From assembly GCA_963764195.1 (NCBI GenBank), contig CAVXRG010000005.1, positions 36,691 through 100,690 of the forward strand: 64,000 nucleotides of DNA. The letters run 5' to 3'. Shown here one piece after another: positions 15,747-24,117 of this stretch. Position 1 is the first letter of the stretch. Every line of letters begins with the position of its first letter. Under the pieces are notes generated by a model that did no database searches, was not told the DNA's origin, and was given only the letters and a program-made list of their open reading frames with translations. Source of the stretch: JBDSSS01 sp963764195. Its GTDB lineage: Bacteria > Actinomycetota > Actinomycetes > Actinomycetales > Dermatophilaceae. The position numbers were made by a program, and so were the translations under genes.

Positions 15747-16177
15747 AGCAGGACGGCGCCGGGCCCTTGGCCGGACATGGCGTCCGCAGGGTTGCTGAGG
15801 GAGCAGGTGCGCAGGCTGAGGCACCCGCAGCCGATGCAGGAGTCCAGCTGGTCGCGCAGCCTCGTGATCCGGTCGATCTGCGCGTCGAGCCTCGGTCGCC
15901 AGGACCGGGACAACCGCGCCCAGTCCCGGGCGCTCGGGGTGCGACCCTCGGGCAGGGTGTCGAGCGCCGAGCGGATCTCGTCGAGGCTGAGTCCGACCCG
16001 CTGCGCGGCCCGGATGAACGAGACCCGTCGGATCACGGCGCGGTCGTAGCGGCGCTGGTTGCCTGCGGTCCGCAGCGACTCGAGCAACCCGAGGTCCTCC
16101 CAGTAGCGCAGCGCCGACGGGGCGGTGCCCGTGCGTTCGGCGACGTGGCCGATCGTCAGGAGGGACTCCGGCCCCAC
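15737..16177 (-). CDS. soxR: SoxR redox-sensing MerR-family activator
   Basis: A 146-residue MerR protein. HTH: LLTIGHVAERTGTAPSALRYWEDLGLL; dimerisation helix about residues 75-115; then CIGCGCLSLRTC (about 119-130), the C-x2-C-x-C-x5-C site for a [2Fe-2S] cluster that defines SoxR. In actinobacteria SoxR senses redox-active compounds rather than running a soxS regulon. The GTG start at 16177 directly follows the stop of the upstream kinase gene, so they probably share a transcript. No SoxR operator is obvious nearby. Confidence 0.9.
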   Translation of the reverse strand: MGPESLLTIGHVAERTGTAPSALRYWEDLGLLESLRTAGNQRRYDRAVIRRVSFIRAAQRVGLSLDEIRSALDTLPEGRTPSARDWARLSRSWRPRLDAQIDRITRLRDQLDSCIGCGCLSLRTCSLSNPADAMSGQGPGAVLLEP

Positions 16178-16741
16178 TCAGCGCACCCGGGCTTCGGGCA
16201 GCCGGTCGATGATCGCCGCGACGGTCTCGTCGGGTGACTGCTGTGAGCTGTCGAGCCACAGTCCGATGCGCGGGGTCTCCTCGCGGACCTTCTCGTGGAA
16301 GTCGCGGATGGACCAGAGCTCGCCGTAGCCGGTCTTGACCCGCTCGGCCTCGCGTCGCATGACGACGGAGACGTCGGGGGCGAGCATGACGAGGCTGACG
16401 GGGGCGTCGAGCTGGTCGAGGAAGGTCCGAAGGCTGGCACCGACGAAGACGTCCTGGACGACGACGCTGAATCCTGCTGCGGCATAGAGGTTGGCGGTGC
16501 GCGCCGCGATCGTGTGCCGCAGCGACATCTGGCGCACGGCCTCCGGCTCGCCCTGGGGCGACATGTCGACCCGGCCGCGCACGACGACCCGGCGGAACTC
16601 GTCGCCGCGCAGGTGGACGGCCCGCGAGAAGCGCTCCGCGAGCAGCTGGGAGACGGTCGACTTGCCCGCCGCCATGACCCCGGTCACCACGACGATCTGC
16701 GGCACGTCGACGTCGGCTGGCAGTGGGGGCCGGTCAGTCAC
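16178..16741 (-). CDS. P-loop kinase / AAA-family nucleotide-binding protein
   Basis: A 187-residue P-loop protein: VVVTGVMAAGKSTVSQLLAERF (Walker A about residues 20-27), then VHLRGDEFRRVVV with an acidic residue in the place used by small-molecule kinases, and VVQDVFVG. It resembles chloramphenicol phosphotransferase-like and zeta-like kinases, which phosphorylate small molecules. GTG 16741 is preceded at six bases by TAGGGT, a likely leaderless promoter. Cotranscribed with soxR. Substrate unknown. Confidence 0.7.
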   Translation of the reverse strand: MTDRPPLPADVDVPQIVVVTGVMAAGKSTVSQLLAERFSRAVHLRGDEFRRVVVRGRVDMSPQGEPEAVRQMSLRHTIAARTANLYAAAGFSVVVQDVFVGASLRTFLDQLDAPVSLVMLAPDVSVVMRREAERVKTGYGELWSIRDFHEKVREETPRIGLWLDSSQQSPDETVAAIIDRLPEARVR

Positions 16742-16747
16742 ATCGTC

Positions 16748-16753
16748 ACCCTA
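16748..16753 (-). promoter_or_regulatory. Leaderless -10 box before the P-loop kinase
   Basis: TAGGGT on the minus strand, six bases before GTG 16741. The spacing puts transcription start at the start codon. Confidence 0.5.
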
Positions 16754-16873
16754 GGTGGTGGCGGGGACACCTGTCGTGGGAGTTCAGGTGACATTCAGGT
16801 TTCGACACCCGCGGTCACCCCCGGAGTCACCCCCGGTCACCCCGGTCACCTGCGGCGACCAGGGGGCCACGGG

Positions 16874-17726
16874 TCACCCGAAGGCATCGACCTCGTCGGG
16901 AGTCGCCCGGCGCACGACGACACGGGTCCAGGCCCCGACGTAGAGCCGGTCGTCGTCGGCGAGCTCGGTGCGCGGACCCACCGCGATCCCCCGGACGGGT
17001 AGGGCCGCGGCCGCCTCGCCGACGTAGGTCCCGTTGGAGGATCCGAGGTCCTCGACGAACCACCGGGTCCCGTCCGTCGTCAGCTGGGCGTGCCGGCGGC
17101 TGACTCCCGGGTCGGAGGACAGGTCGATCTCGGGGTTGGTGTTGCGACTCGAGGAGACGCGGCCGAGCAGGACGCTGCGGTGACGCAACGGCACGATGAC
17201 GGGCAGTCCCGGTGAGGGACAGGGGTCCTCGGCCTCCTGGGTCTGGTACCAGTCCGGGTCGACCCAGACCTCCGCCAGCCACTCGAAGGCCACCGGCGGG
17301 GCGATGGGCGGACCGGTGGACGGCGAGGGGACGGCCTCGAAACCGTGCGGCTCCGTCGGGTCCTCGACGCTGCTCGGAGCCCCGGGGTCACGGGGCATCG
17401 CGCCGGTCGTGAAGTCGTAGCCGCACGCCTCGCAGAAGAGGGCCCCCTCGGGATTCTCCGTCTGGCAGTTGGGGCAGGTCACACCGCTCGGGGCGACGGG
17501 CGCTGCGGCCGGGGACGGGGACGGGGGCGACGCCGGGGGCGCCGGGGTCGAGGTCGAGGGACGACGCGCCCGCAGCCGGGCCGGCCGGCGCCTGCGCACC
17601 GGCGGCCCCGGCGGCCCCGGCGGCACCGGCGGCCCCGACAGCCCCGGTGGCGTCGACGGGGGAGCCGCACGTGTCGCAGTAGTCCTCGGACTCGGTCGGG
17701 TGGCCGTTGGGGCAGACCGCGCTCAC
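16874..17726 (-). CDS. Zinc-ribbon FHA-domain protein, split by an apparent frameshift
   Basis: Phosphothreonine-binding adaptor at the end of the signalling operon. GTG 17726 overlaps the VWA stop (GTGA) and opens a frame with a zinc ribbon, CPNGHPTESEDYCDTCG, and an Ala/Gly/Pro linker. That frame runs to a stop at 17388, but the second ribbon (CPNCQTENPEGALFCEACG) and the FHA domain lie one base over, in a frame open to 16874. FHA marks: LLGRVSSSRN, SRRHAQL, LGSSNGTYVG. The switch probably falls in the C runs near 17512-17546. It may be a sequencing indel, true mutation or slippage. Intact length would be about 283 residues. No ETTS-type tail as in OdhI/GarA was seen. Confidence 0.75.
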
Positions 17727-19021
17727 CGGCGCACCCGGCTCGTCTTGGTCGAGGCCGTGTCGAGCGACATCTCGTCGATCTTCGACGCGCCCTTCTTCAG
17801 CCGCACCGTGCCCGTGTCGGCGTCGTCGATCTCGACGACCTTGCGCAACCGGGTCGTCATGTCGTCGTTGCCGGTCTCGGTCGCGAGCTGCACGGCGCGA
17901 CCGAGCTTGGAGGTGGCGACGTCGTCCTGCCCGGCCGCCTTGGCGGCGAGGCCGTCCTGGATCATCTCGGCGAGCTCGGCCTGACCGGTGTAGGCGGCGA
18001 CGGCGGGGTCGATCCGCGTGGTCAGGGCATCGTCGTTGCTCCACTTCGCCTTGACGAGACCCTGCGCGACCGGGTCGGAGCCGAGCGACACCTGGACCCG
18101 CGCGGCGAGCTGCTCCTGCCCGAGCATCCGGGCCGGCAGGCGCACCGCCACGTGGTAGTCGCGGCTCTCGTTGGACCACGCCCCGGTCGGGTAGCCGCCG
18201 GTGAGCGGGTTGATGCTCGTGCGCCGGCCGGTGAGGTCCTCGAGCGTGGGGGAGACCTGCTTGACGAAGAGCAGCTCGGCTCCCTGGGGCACCCACACCC
18301 GCAGCTCGACGTTGGCGACGCCACGAGACATCGAGGTGCGCATCATCGCCTGGAACTCGGCCGCCATGTCCTCGGGCGCCGGGATGAGGTCGACGGTGCC
18401 GAGCAGGGCCGAGGCGATGCCGCGGACCTCGTCGACCCGCCACTGGTCCCCGACCCCGCGGCAGTCGCACTGGAACGCGCCGACGCACGACGTGACCGCC
18501 GCCCTCAGGGACGCCGGGGTCTCGCCCTCGTTGACGCCGTCGGTGAGCAGGATCGCGTGCCGCTTCGTCACCTGCGGCACCGTCTCGAAGATCCGGCGCG
18601 CGAGGGTCAGCCAGGTGCCCATCGCGGTGCCGCCGTTGGCGCGCAGGCTCTCGACGGCCCGGATCGCCTCACCGCGGGTGTGCGACGACATCGGCACGAG
18701 GGCGCCCTGGTGGCTGTAGGGGTAGACGATCTGGGCCGTGCCGTTGCCCGACACGACGGCGAAGAGGGTCCCGTCGACGATCTCGCGCAGGGCTGCGGTC
18801 GCGGCCTCGATGGCGGCCTGGACCCCACGGCGCCCCATCGAGCCGGACGTGTCGATGAGGATGACCTCCGCGGACGAGCCGGGGTCGGAGCCGGGCCCGG
18901 CCCCGCGGCCGGCGCTCGCGGCGGCGGCCCCGGTCGACGTGACCCGGACGATCCCGTGCACGTCGGTCCCCCCGTCGGGCAGGAACTCGTTCTGGAACAC
19001 CTCGGCGGTGAAGTCAGCCAT
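17723..19021 (-). CDS. VWA-domain protein (TerY-like)
   Basis: A 432-residue cytoplasmic von Willebrand A protein. The start ATG 19021 has a strong GGAGGAAGGGG site and the family-like N-terminus MADFTAEVFQNEFLPDGG. The MIDAS reads DTSGSMG (about residues 57-63), with the later Thr in ANGGTAMGTWL and Asp in ILLTDGVNEG, so metal binding should be intact. A beta-rich and a helical region follow (LGRAVQLATETGNDD). The tail DTASTKTSRVRR is Thr/Ser-rich and may be a phosphorylation target. It overlaps the PP2C gene upstream by eight bases and the FHA gene by four. Together with PP2C and kinase it makes a TerY-P-like triad. Confidence 0.88.
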   Translation of the reverse strand: MADFTAEVFQNEFLPDGGTDVHGIVRVTSTGAAAASAGRGAGPGSDPGSSAEVILIDTSGSMGRRGVQAAIEAATAALREIVDGTLFAVVSGNGTAQIVYPYSHQGALVPMSSHTRGEAIRAVESLRANGGTAMGTWLTLARRIFETVPQVTKRHAILLTDGVNEGETPASLRAAVTSCVGAFQCDCRGVGDQWRVDEVRGIASALLGTVDLIPAPEDMAAEFQAMMRTSMSRGVANVELRVWVPQGAELLFVKQVSPTLEDLTGRRTSINPLTGGYPTGAWSNESRDYHVAVRLPARMLGQEQLAARVQVSLGSDPVAQGLVKAKWSNDDALTTRIDPAVAAYTGQAELAEMIQDGLAAKAAGQDDVATSKLGRAVQLATETGNDDMTTRLRKVVEIDDADTGTVRLKKGASKIDEMSLDTASTKTSRVRR

Positions 19022-20444
19022 CGGCCGGTTCCCCTTCCTCCGGCACGGCCGTCCCGGCCGTGCCACTCGATGCGGTCGATCCTCGCCCAGCCAGTCGGGC
19101 GAGGGCAACCGTGATGTTGTCACGCCCGCCCTGGGCGTTCGCGTGGTCGACGAGGCCCCGGGCGATCACCGCCGGGTCGTCGGAGCCGGCTGCGGCGGCG
19201 GTCTCGTGGAGCAGGGCGCGCAGGTCCGCTGCCTCCGAGACGTAGTTCCACAGACCGTCGGTGCACGCCATCAGCCAGCCCGCGGTGGCCACGAACGTCG
19301 TCAGGTGCGGCGTGAGGTCCTCGGGCGCGTCGCGACCGAGCCAGCGGGTGATCGCGTGGGCGTGCGGGCCGGTCTCGGCCTCCTCGCGGGTGCGGCCGGC
19401 GGAGATCTGCTCCTGGGCCCACGAGTCGTCGAGCCCGAGCTGGCGCGGCTGCTCGTGCTCGGCGTCGGGCAGCCAGTAGACGCGGCTGTCGCCGACGTTG
19501 CCGGCGACGACGACCCCGTCCTCGACGACGGCGAGCGCGATGGTGCACGACGGGGGGTTGGGCACCTCGGCGACGACCGCCTCGGCGACGGCCAGGTTGG
19601 CCCGCGTCACGGCCGTGGTCAACGCGCGCGCCGCCCCGGCGGACCACGCCTCGGGGGTGCCGACGCCCTTCGGGAAGGGCTGGTCGAGCACGGCCAGCGC
19701 CGCCTCCGCCGCGGCGAGGGAGGCGATGTGCGAGTCGGTGGCCATCGAGACGCCGTCGCAGACGACGAGGACGGCGCGTGAGCCGGCCGACGCGGTGGCG
19801 CTCACCGCGAGGGCGTCCTCGTTGCGGTTGTGCCGCTTCCCGATGTCGCACACGCCGGCGACCCAGCTGCTCGCGACCCGGGTGAAGTGGTCGCGGGGGT
19901 CGGGGGGCGGCGTTCCGCACTGGTCGCAGTAGCCGTCGACGATGCGGCCGGCGCCACAGGCCGCGCAGGGTGGGTGCTCCTCGCCGCCCGGCCCGCCTGC
20001 GGGGTCGTCGGACCGGGCGGAGGCGGTCGGCACCGGCCCGGTCCACCCCACGTCGAGCGGCGACTCCTCACCGGCCGGGGCGGTCTGGGGGGTGGCCACG
20101 ACGAGCCCTGGGCCCCCGGCCCTCGATGCGGTCGAGGACGGCGGCGACGTGCCGCTGCCCGCGAGCGGCACGAGCGGCTCGAGCGGCGCGAGGTCGGACC
20201 CGCAGGCCTCGCAGAAGCTCGAGTCGGCATCGCTCGGCGTCCCGCACACGGGGCAGCGGCGAGGGGTGCCCGAGGCGGGGTCCGCGGCAGCCGACCGGGG
20301 GCCTGGGACCTCGGGTGCGTCGGCGTGGGGCAGGTCGTCGCCGACGGGCGGGACGGCATACGGCAGGGCGTCACCTCCGGGGGAGGAGCCGGAGCCGATC
20401 GCCGGTCCCGCCGGGCGGGTGGGCGTCGTCGGGGTGTCGCTCAA
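19014..20444 (-). CDS. PP2C-family Ser/Thr phosphatase with two zinc ribbons
   Basis: A 476-residue phosphatase. Two metal ribbons precede the catalytic domain: CPVCGTPSDADSSFCEACG (about residues 64-82) and CAACGAGRIVDGYCDQCG. The PP2C domain has KRHNRNEDALAV, VLVVCDGVSMATDS, GNVGDSRVYWL, MACTDGLWNYVS and GGRDNITVAL, covering the metal-binding Asp residues. No membrane segment. TTG 20444 overlaps the pknG stop as TTGA, with GGAG about ten bases before it. It is expected to reverse phosphorylation by the adjacent kinase. Confidence 0.9.
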   Translation of the reverse strand: MSDTPTTPTRPAGPAIGSGSSPGGDALPYAVPPVGDDLPHADAPEVPGPRSAAADPASGTPRRCPVCGTPSDADSSFCEACGSDLAPLEPLVPLAGSGTSPPSSTASRAGGPGLVVATPQTAPAGEESPLDVGWTGPVPTASARSDDPAGGPGGEEHPPCAACGAGRIVDGYCDQCGTPPPDPRDHFTRVASSWVAGVCDIGKRHNRNEDALAVSATASAGSRAVLVVCDGVSMATDSHIASLAAAEAALAVLDQPFPKGVGTPEAWSAGAARALTTAVTRANLAVAEAVVAEVPNPPSCTIALAVVEDGVVVAGNVGDSRVYWLPDAEHEQPRQLGLDDSWAQEQISAGRTREEAETGPHAHAITRWLGRDAPEDLTPHLTTFVATAGWLMACTDGLWNYVSEAADLRALLHETAAAAGSDDPAVIARGLVDHANAQGGRDNITVALARLAGRGSTASSGTAGTAVPEEGEPADG

Positions 20445-22858
20445 AAGAGGCTCCAGGATCGGATGGCGTTGGCTTCGTCGACGAGCGGGACCCGCTCGGC
20501 GAGCTCGGGGGTGTGCCGGGCGAGGTCGCGCAGGGAGTCCTCGAGGCCGGTGCGAAGGCCGCTCGGGGTGGCGCGGTGGGTGCCGATCCGCAGGCCGTCC
20601 TGGGAGCCGGACGTCTGGACGGTCTCGAGGGCCTCACGGTAGATGAGGGTCGTCACCTCGGCGCGGCGCCGCGGCGTGAGCGACGTGTCCTCGAGCGCAC
20701 GCAGCGCCTCCGCGAGGTCGGGCAGTCCGCGGTTGGCGCTGGTGAGCAGCTCGGCGAGCCCGGCCCGCGCGGTGCGGTAGGCGCTCGACTGCGGGGAGAC
20801 GAGGCGGTATGCCGCGACCGCGCCGTCCATGTCGCCGGTGGACGCCCGGATCCGGGCCAGCCCGAAGGCGGCCATCGGGACGTAGGTCGCGTCGGTGCGG
20901 GCGCAGGCGACGTAGAGGGTCTCGGCGACGGCCTCGTCCCCGGCCTGCTCGCAGGCGTGGGCGAGGGCGAGCTTGGGGGCGAGCTCGCCGGGCACCTGGC
21001 CGTAGACGGCGTTGAACGCGGCCTGCGCGGCCCGGGAGTCACCCCGCTCGAGGGCCGCGAGGCCCTGGAGCCACACGGCCCGCCACTCCCACGGGTCGTT
21101 GCCGAGCAGCTGGGTGGCGGCCGCCTCGGTGATGTCGCGCTTGCCGCACTCGAGCGCGGTACGGGCCCGCTCGAGGAGCACCTCGGCCGTCACCGTCGGT
21201 GGCCGGTCGAGCTGTGCGAGGCGGTCCCCGGGGGTGCCGGTCACCGTTTGGAGCCACCCGCTCTCCGGGTCGTGCGGGTCGCGACGCAGGGCCGGCAGCG
21301 CGCGCCAGTCGTCGGTCCCGATCCCGGCCGTCGGGGCGTCGAAGAGGAGCGAGGAGACCGTCGTCGTCGCGGCGCCGGCCCCGCGGTCGATGGCGACGAC
21401 CTCGCGCAGCACCCCGACCATCTGCGAGCGGAGCTCGTCGGCCGACACGAAGCGGTCGTCCCGGTTCGGTGCGCACGCCTTCGCGACGAGCCGGTAGAAG
21501 GCGTCGTAGCGTCGGAAGACGGGGTTCGAGTCCTGCGGCGGGAGGGTGTTGAGGTAGGTCGACTGGTAGCCGCGGAACTCCATCGTCAGCACGACGAGGG
21601 TCCGGCCGATCGTGTAGAGGTCGGACGCGACCGACGTGCCGAGCTCGGCGACCTCGGGTGCCTGGTAGCCGACCGTGCCGAAGATGGCGGAGTCGTCGTC
21701 GTCGAAGCGCCGCACCCCGCCGAGGTCGATGAGCTTGACCTCGTCACCGACCTGGATGACGTTGTCGGGCTTGAAGTCGCAGTAGACGAGGCCGAGGTCG
21801 TGGAGGTACTGGAAGGACGGGAGGATCTCGAGGATGTAGGCGAGGGCCTGGTCGACGGGCAGCGGGTCGTAGGCCCCGGCCCGCTGCATCCGCTGCTTGA
21901 GGATCGACTTGAGCGACGTGCCGCCGATGTACTCCATGACGATGTAACCGGCGTCGTCCTGGGTGACGAAGTTGTAGATCTCGACGATGCTCGGGTGTGA
22001 GACCTGCGCGAGGAAGCGCTGCTCGGCGATGGCCGCCGCGAGGGCGTCGGGGTCGTCGGAGTTGAGCAGGCCCTTGAGCACGACCCAGCGGTCGGAGACG
22101 TTCTTGTCCCGGGCGAGGTAGACCCAGCCGAGGCCGCCGTGGGCGAGGCAGCCCGCCACCTCGTACTGGTTGGCGACGAGGTCACCGGCCTGGAGCTTCG
22201 GGTCGAAGGAGAACGGCTGGCGGCAGTTGGCGCAGAAGCCGGTCGTGCGGCCGGGCCGACCGTCCCGCCCGCGCCCGACCGGCTCGCCGCACTTGGGGCA
22301 GAAGCGCTTGCTCTCCGGGACGGAGGGGTTGGTCAGCAGCGCCTTCTCGGCGTCGATCTCGGGGGCGGGGGCAACCGTCGTGATCCCGCTGCCGAGACGG
22401 GCGGCGCGGAGCCGCTGCGACCCTCCGGTGCGACGGGTCGCCACCGAGCCGGACAGGCGGGCCCGCTTGGAGCCCAGGGCGGCCGACGCGATCGTGCTCG
22501 ACGTCGAGGCGCGGCCGGAGGGGGCTGAGGGGTCGGCGCTCGCGGCGGCGTCCGCCGCCCGGCTCGCGGTGGTCCGCACGACCTCGACCTGGTGGGCCGG
22601 CGTGCCGCACACGTTGCAGTAGCCGGCGTCGATCCGTCCGAGGCAACCGGGCTGTCCGCACGGGCTACCGTCGGCCGCGGCGACGCCGGCCGGCCCGCTC
22701 CCGACTCCGACTCCGACGGGGGGCAGCGCGGGCGCGGCGGCCATCACGGGTGACGTCGCGGGGGCCGCGGGGGATGCGGGGGCCGCGGCCATCCCGCACA
22801 CGTCGCAGTAGCCGTCCTGGATCTGGCCGGCGCAGCCGGGTTGCGTGCACGGGCTCAC
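20441..22858 (-). CDS. pknG: Serine/threonine protein kinase PknG with N-terminal zinc ribbons
   Basis: Soluble kinase, 805 residues. N-terminal ribbons CTQPGCAGQIQDGYCDVCG and CGQPGCLGRIDAGYCNVCG are followed by a rubredoxin-like CPKC...CANC pair. The kinase domain has GGLGWVYLARD, the Lys in WVVLKGLLN, a YCDFKPDN catalytic loop, and IDLGGVRR for the DFG region, then GTVGYQAPEV and ASDLYTIGRTLVVL, which match PknG closely. The C-terminal half is TPR-like. In mycobacteria and corynebacteria PknG controls 2-oxoglutarate metabolism through an FHA protein in response to GlnH/GlnX. The GTG start overlaps the preceding gene by four bases. Confidence 0.93.
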   Translation of the reverse strand: MSPCTQPGCAGQIQDGYCDVCGMAAAPASPAAPATSPVMAAAPALPPVGVGVGSGPAGVAAADGSPCGQPGCLGRIDAGYCNVCGTPAHQVEVVRTTASRAADAAASADPSAPSGRASTSSTIASAALGSKRARLSGSVATRRTGGSQRLRAARLGSGITTVAPAPEIDAEKALLTNPSVPESKRFCPKCGEPVGRGRDGRPGRTTGFCANCRQPFSFDPKLQAGDLVANQYEVAGCLAHGGLGWVYLARDKNVSDRWVVLKGLLNSDDPDALAAAIAEQRFLAQVSHPSIVEIYNFVTQDDAGYIVMEYIGGTSLKSILKQRMQRAGAYDPLPVDQALAYILEILPSFQYLHDLGLVYCDFKPDNVIQVGDEVKLIDLGGVRRFDDDDSAIFGTVGYQAPEVAELGTSVASDLYTIGRTLVVLTMEFRGYQSTYLNTLPPQDSNPVFRRYDAFYRLVAKACAPNRDDRFVSADELRSQMVGVLREVVAIDRGAGAATTTVSSLLFDAPTAGIGTDDWRALPALRRDPHDPESGWLQTVTGTPGDRLAQLDRPPTVTAEVLLERARTALECGKRDITEAAATQLLGNDPWEWRAVWLQGLAALERGDSRAAQAAFNAVYGQVPGELAPKLALAHACEQAGDEAVAETLYVACARTDATYVPMAAFGLARIRASTGDMDGAVAAYRLVSPQSSAYRTARAGLAELLTSANRGLPDLAEALRALEDTSLTPRRRAEVTTLIYREALETVQTSGSQDGLRIGTHRATPSGLRTGLEDSLRDLARHTPELAERVPLVDEANAIRSWSLF

Positions 22859-24117
22859 GGGCGGGCCCTTCCTGCTCGGGTCGGGGTGGTGTGCCGGCGC
22901 AGGGCGTCCACGTAGGAGCGGTAGGCCGCGGCCAGGGCCGCGGCTCGCGCCAGCGGCAGCGGCGCGAGCGCGAGGACGGTGTCGAGCCGGCCACGGAGCT
23001 CGGCGAGGTCCGCCGCGGCGTCCGCATCGAGGGTCTCCGTCTCGACCATGGCCGTGACGGCGCCGACGAGGCCGACCAGCTCGTCGCGCTCGGCGAGCCC
23101 AGCGGCATACGTCTCGTGGGCGAGGTCGAGCGCCCGCGCGACCCGGTCGAGGCGCGCGCGGTATGCCGTGAGCTCGGCTCCCGTCTGCGGCACCGGACCG
23201 AGCGCGTGGACGTTGGGGATGGCGAGGTGCGGCGCCGGGGTGATCGCGGCGATGGCGGTGCGCTCGAGGGCGTGGATGGCGGCCGCGCGCGCGTCGAGCT
23301 CCTCGACCTGCTGCTGGGTGGCGCTCCGGGTCCGCGCCGCCGAGGCCCGCTCGGCCGACGCGACGATGAGGTCGCGCTCGAAGGTCGAGACGTCGAGCTC
23401 GAGGGGGCCGATGACCCCACCGACGTCGGCGCCGCGCCGGGCCCGGTCGACGAGGTCGGCCAGCCGCCGGTCGAGGCGGGCGAGCTTGTCCGCGGCGGCG
23501 TCCCGCTCGGATCCCCCGGGCACGAGGGGGAGCTGGTCGCGGACCCGCTCGATCGCCGCGCGGGTCACGGTGATCCGCTGGGTCGCCTCTGCCGCGCCGG
23601 GGGCGAGGGACGCCCGGGCCATCAGGGTGCGGGTCAGCGAGTCGAGCAGCCGACAGGCCTCGGTCAGGCTGACCGCGAGCGACCCGCTCGTCGGCAGGGA
23701 GAGGTGCTCGGAGGTGGTCGAGTCGAGGCGGCCGTGGATGAGCGTCGAGAGCCGCTCGGCCTCCCGGGGGCCGACCCGACCCCCGTCGAAGGTCGTCTCG
23801 AGGAGGGTCAGCCGGTCGCGGACGGCCTTCCAGAAGGTCAGGGCGACGGTGAGGTCGGTCGTGATCGCGGCCTGCTCGGCGGGGTCGAGCCGGAGGACGG
23901 CGGCGTCGACCTCGTCGAGGTCCGCGCGGCGCTGGGCGACCCAGACCCGGAGGGCGCCGAGGTAGGTCTCCGCCTCGGGGGCGTGGACGGGCACGCCGAA
24001 GCCGCCCGGTGGGCTCGGCGCGGCGAGCGTCGCGTCGGCTCCCTGGGACGGGCCGGAAGGGCGGGAGGGTCGGGTGGGGTTGGCCCCCGGTGCGGCGGCG
24101 CGGGTCGGTGGGGGCAT
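22855..24117 (-). CDS. Conserved-looking helical protein between glnH and pknG, function unknown
   Basis: I do not recognise this 420-residue protein. It is Ala/Leu/Arg/Glu-rich and almost entirely helical by eye, with long charged stretches (DKLARLDRRLADLVDRARRGAD; AERDELVGLVGAVTAMVE) suggesting coiled coils. The first 40 residues are Pro/Ala/Ser-rich. No signal peptide or membrane segment is seen. ATG 24117 shares a base with the glnH stop (TGATG) and the stop overlaps pknG, so it is translated within the block. Classical glnX-glnH-pknG operons have no such gene here; a scaffold linking sensor and kinase is a guess. Confidence 0.8.
   Translation of the reverse strand: MPPPTRAAAPGANPTRPSRPSGPSQGADATLAAPSPPGGFGVPVHAPEAETYLGALRVWVAQRRADLDEVDAAVLRLDPAEQAAITTDLTVALTFWKAVRDRLTLLETTFDGGRVGPREAERLSTLIHGRLDSTTSEHLSLPTSGSLAVSLTEACRLLDSLTRTLMARASLAPGAAEATQRITVTRAAIERVRDQLPLVPGGSERDAAADKLARLDRRLADLVDRARRGADVGGVIGPLELDVSTFERDLIVASAERASAARTRSATQQQVEELDARAAAIHALERTAIAAITPAPHLAIPNVHALGPVPQTGAELTAYRARLDRVARALDLAHETYAAGLAERDELVGLVGAVTAMVETETLDADAAADLAELRGRLDTVLALAPLPLARAAALAAAYRSYVDALRRHTTPTRAGRARP

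Noticed and set aside
20441..22858. PknG as a catalytically dead pseudokinase because the HRD motif reads YCD and DFG reads DLG
   Set aside because: These variants are normal for active PknG; the Lys, catalytic Asp and metal-binding Asp are all present.
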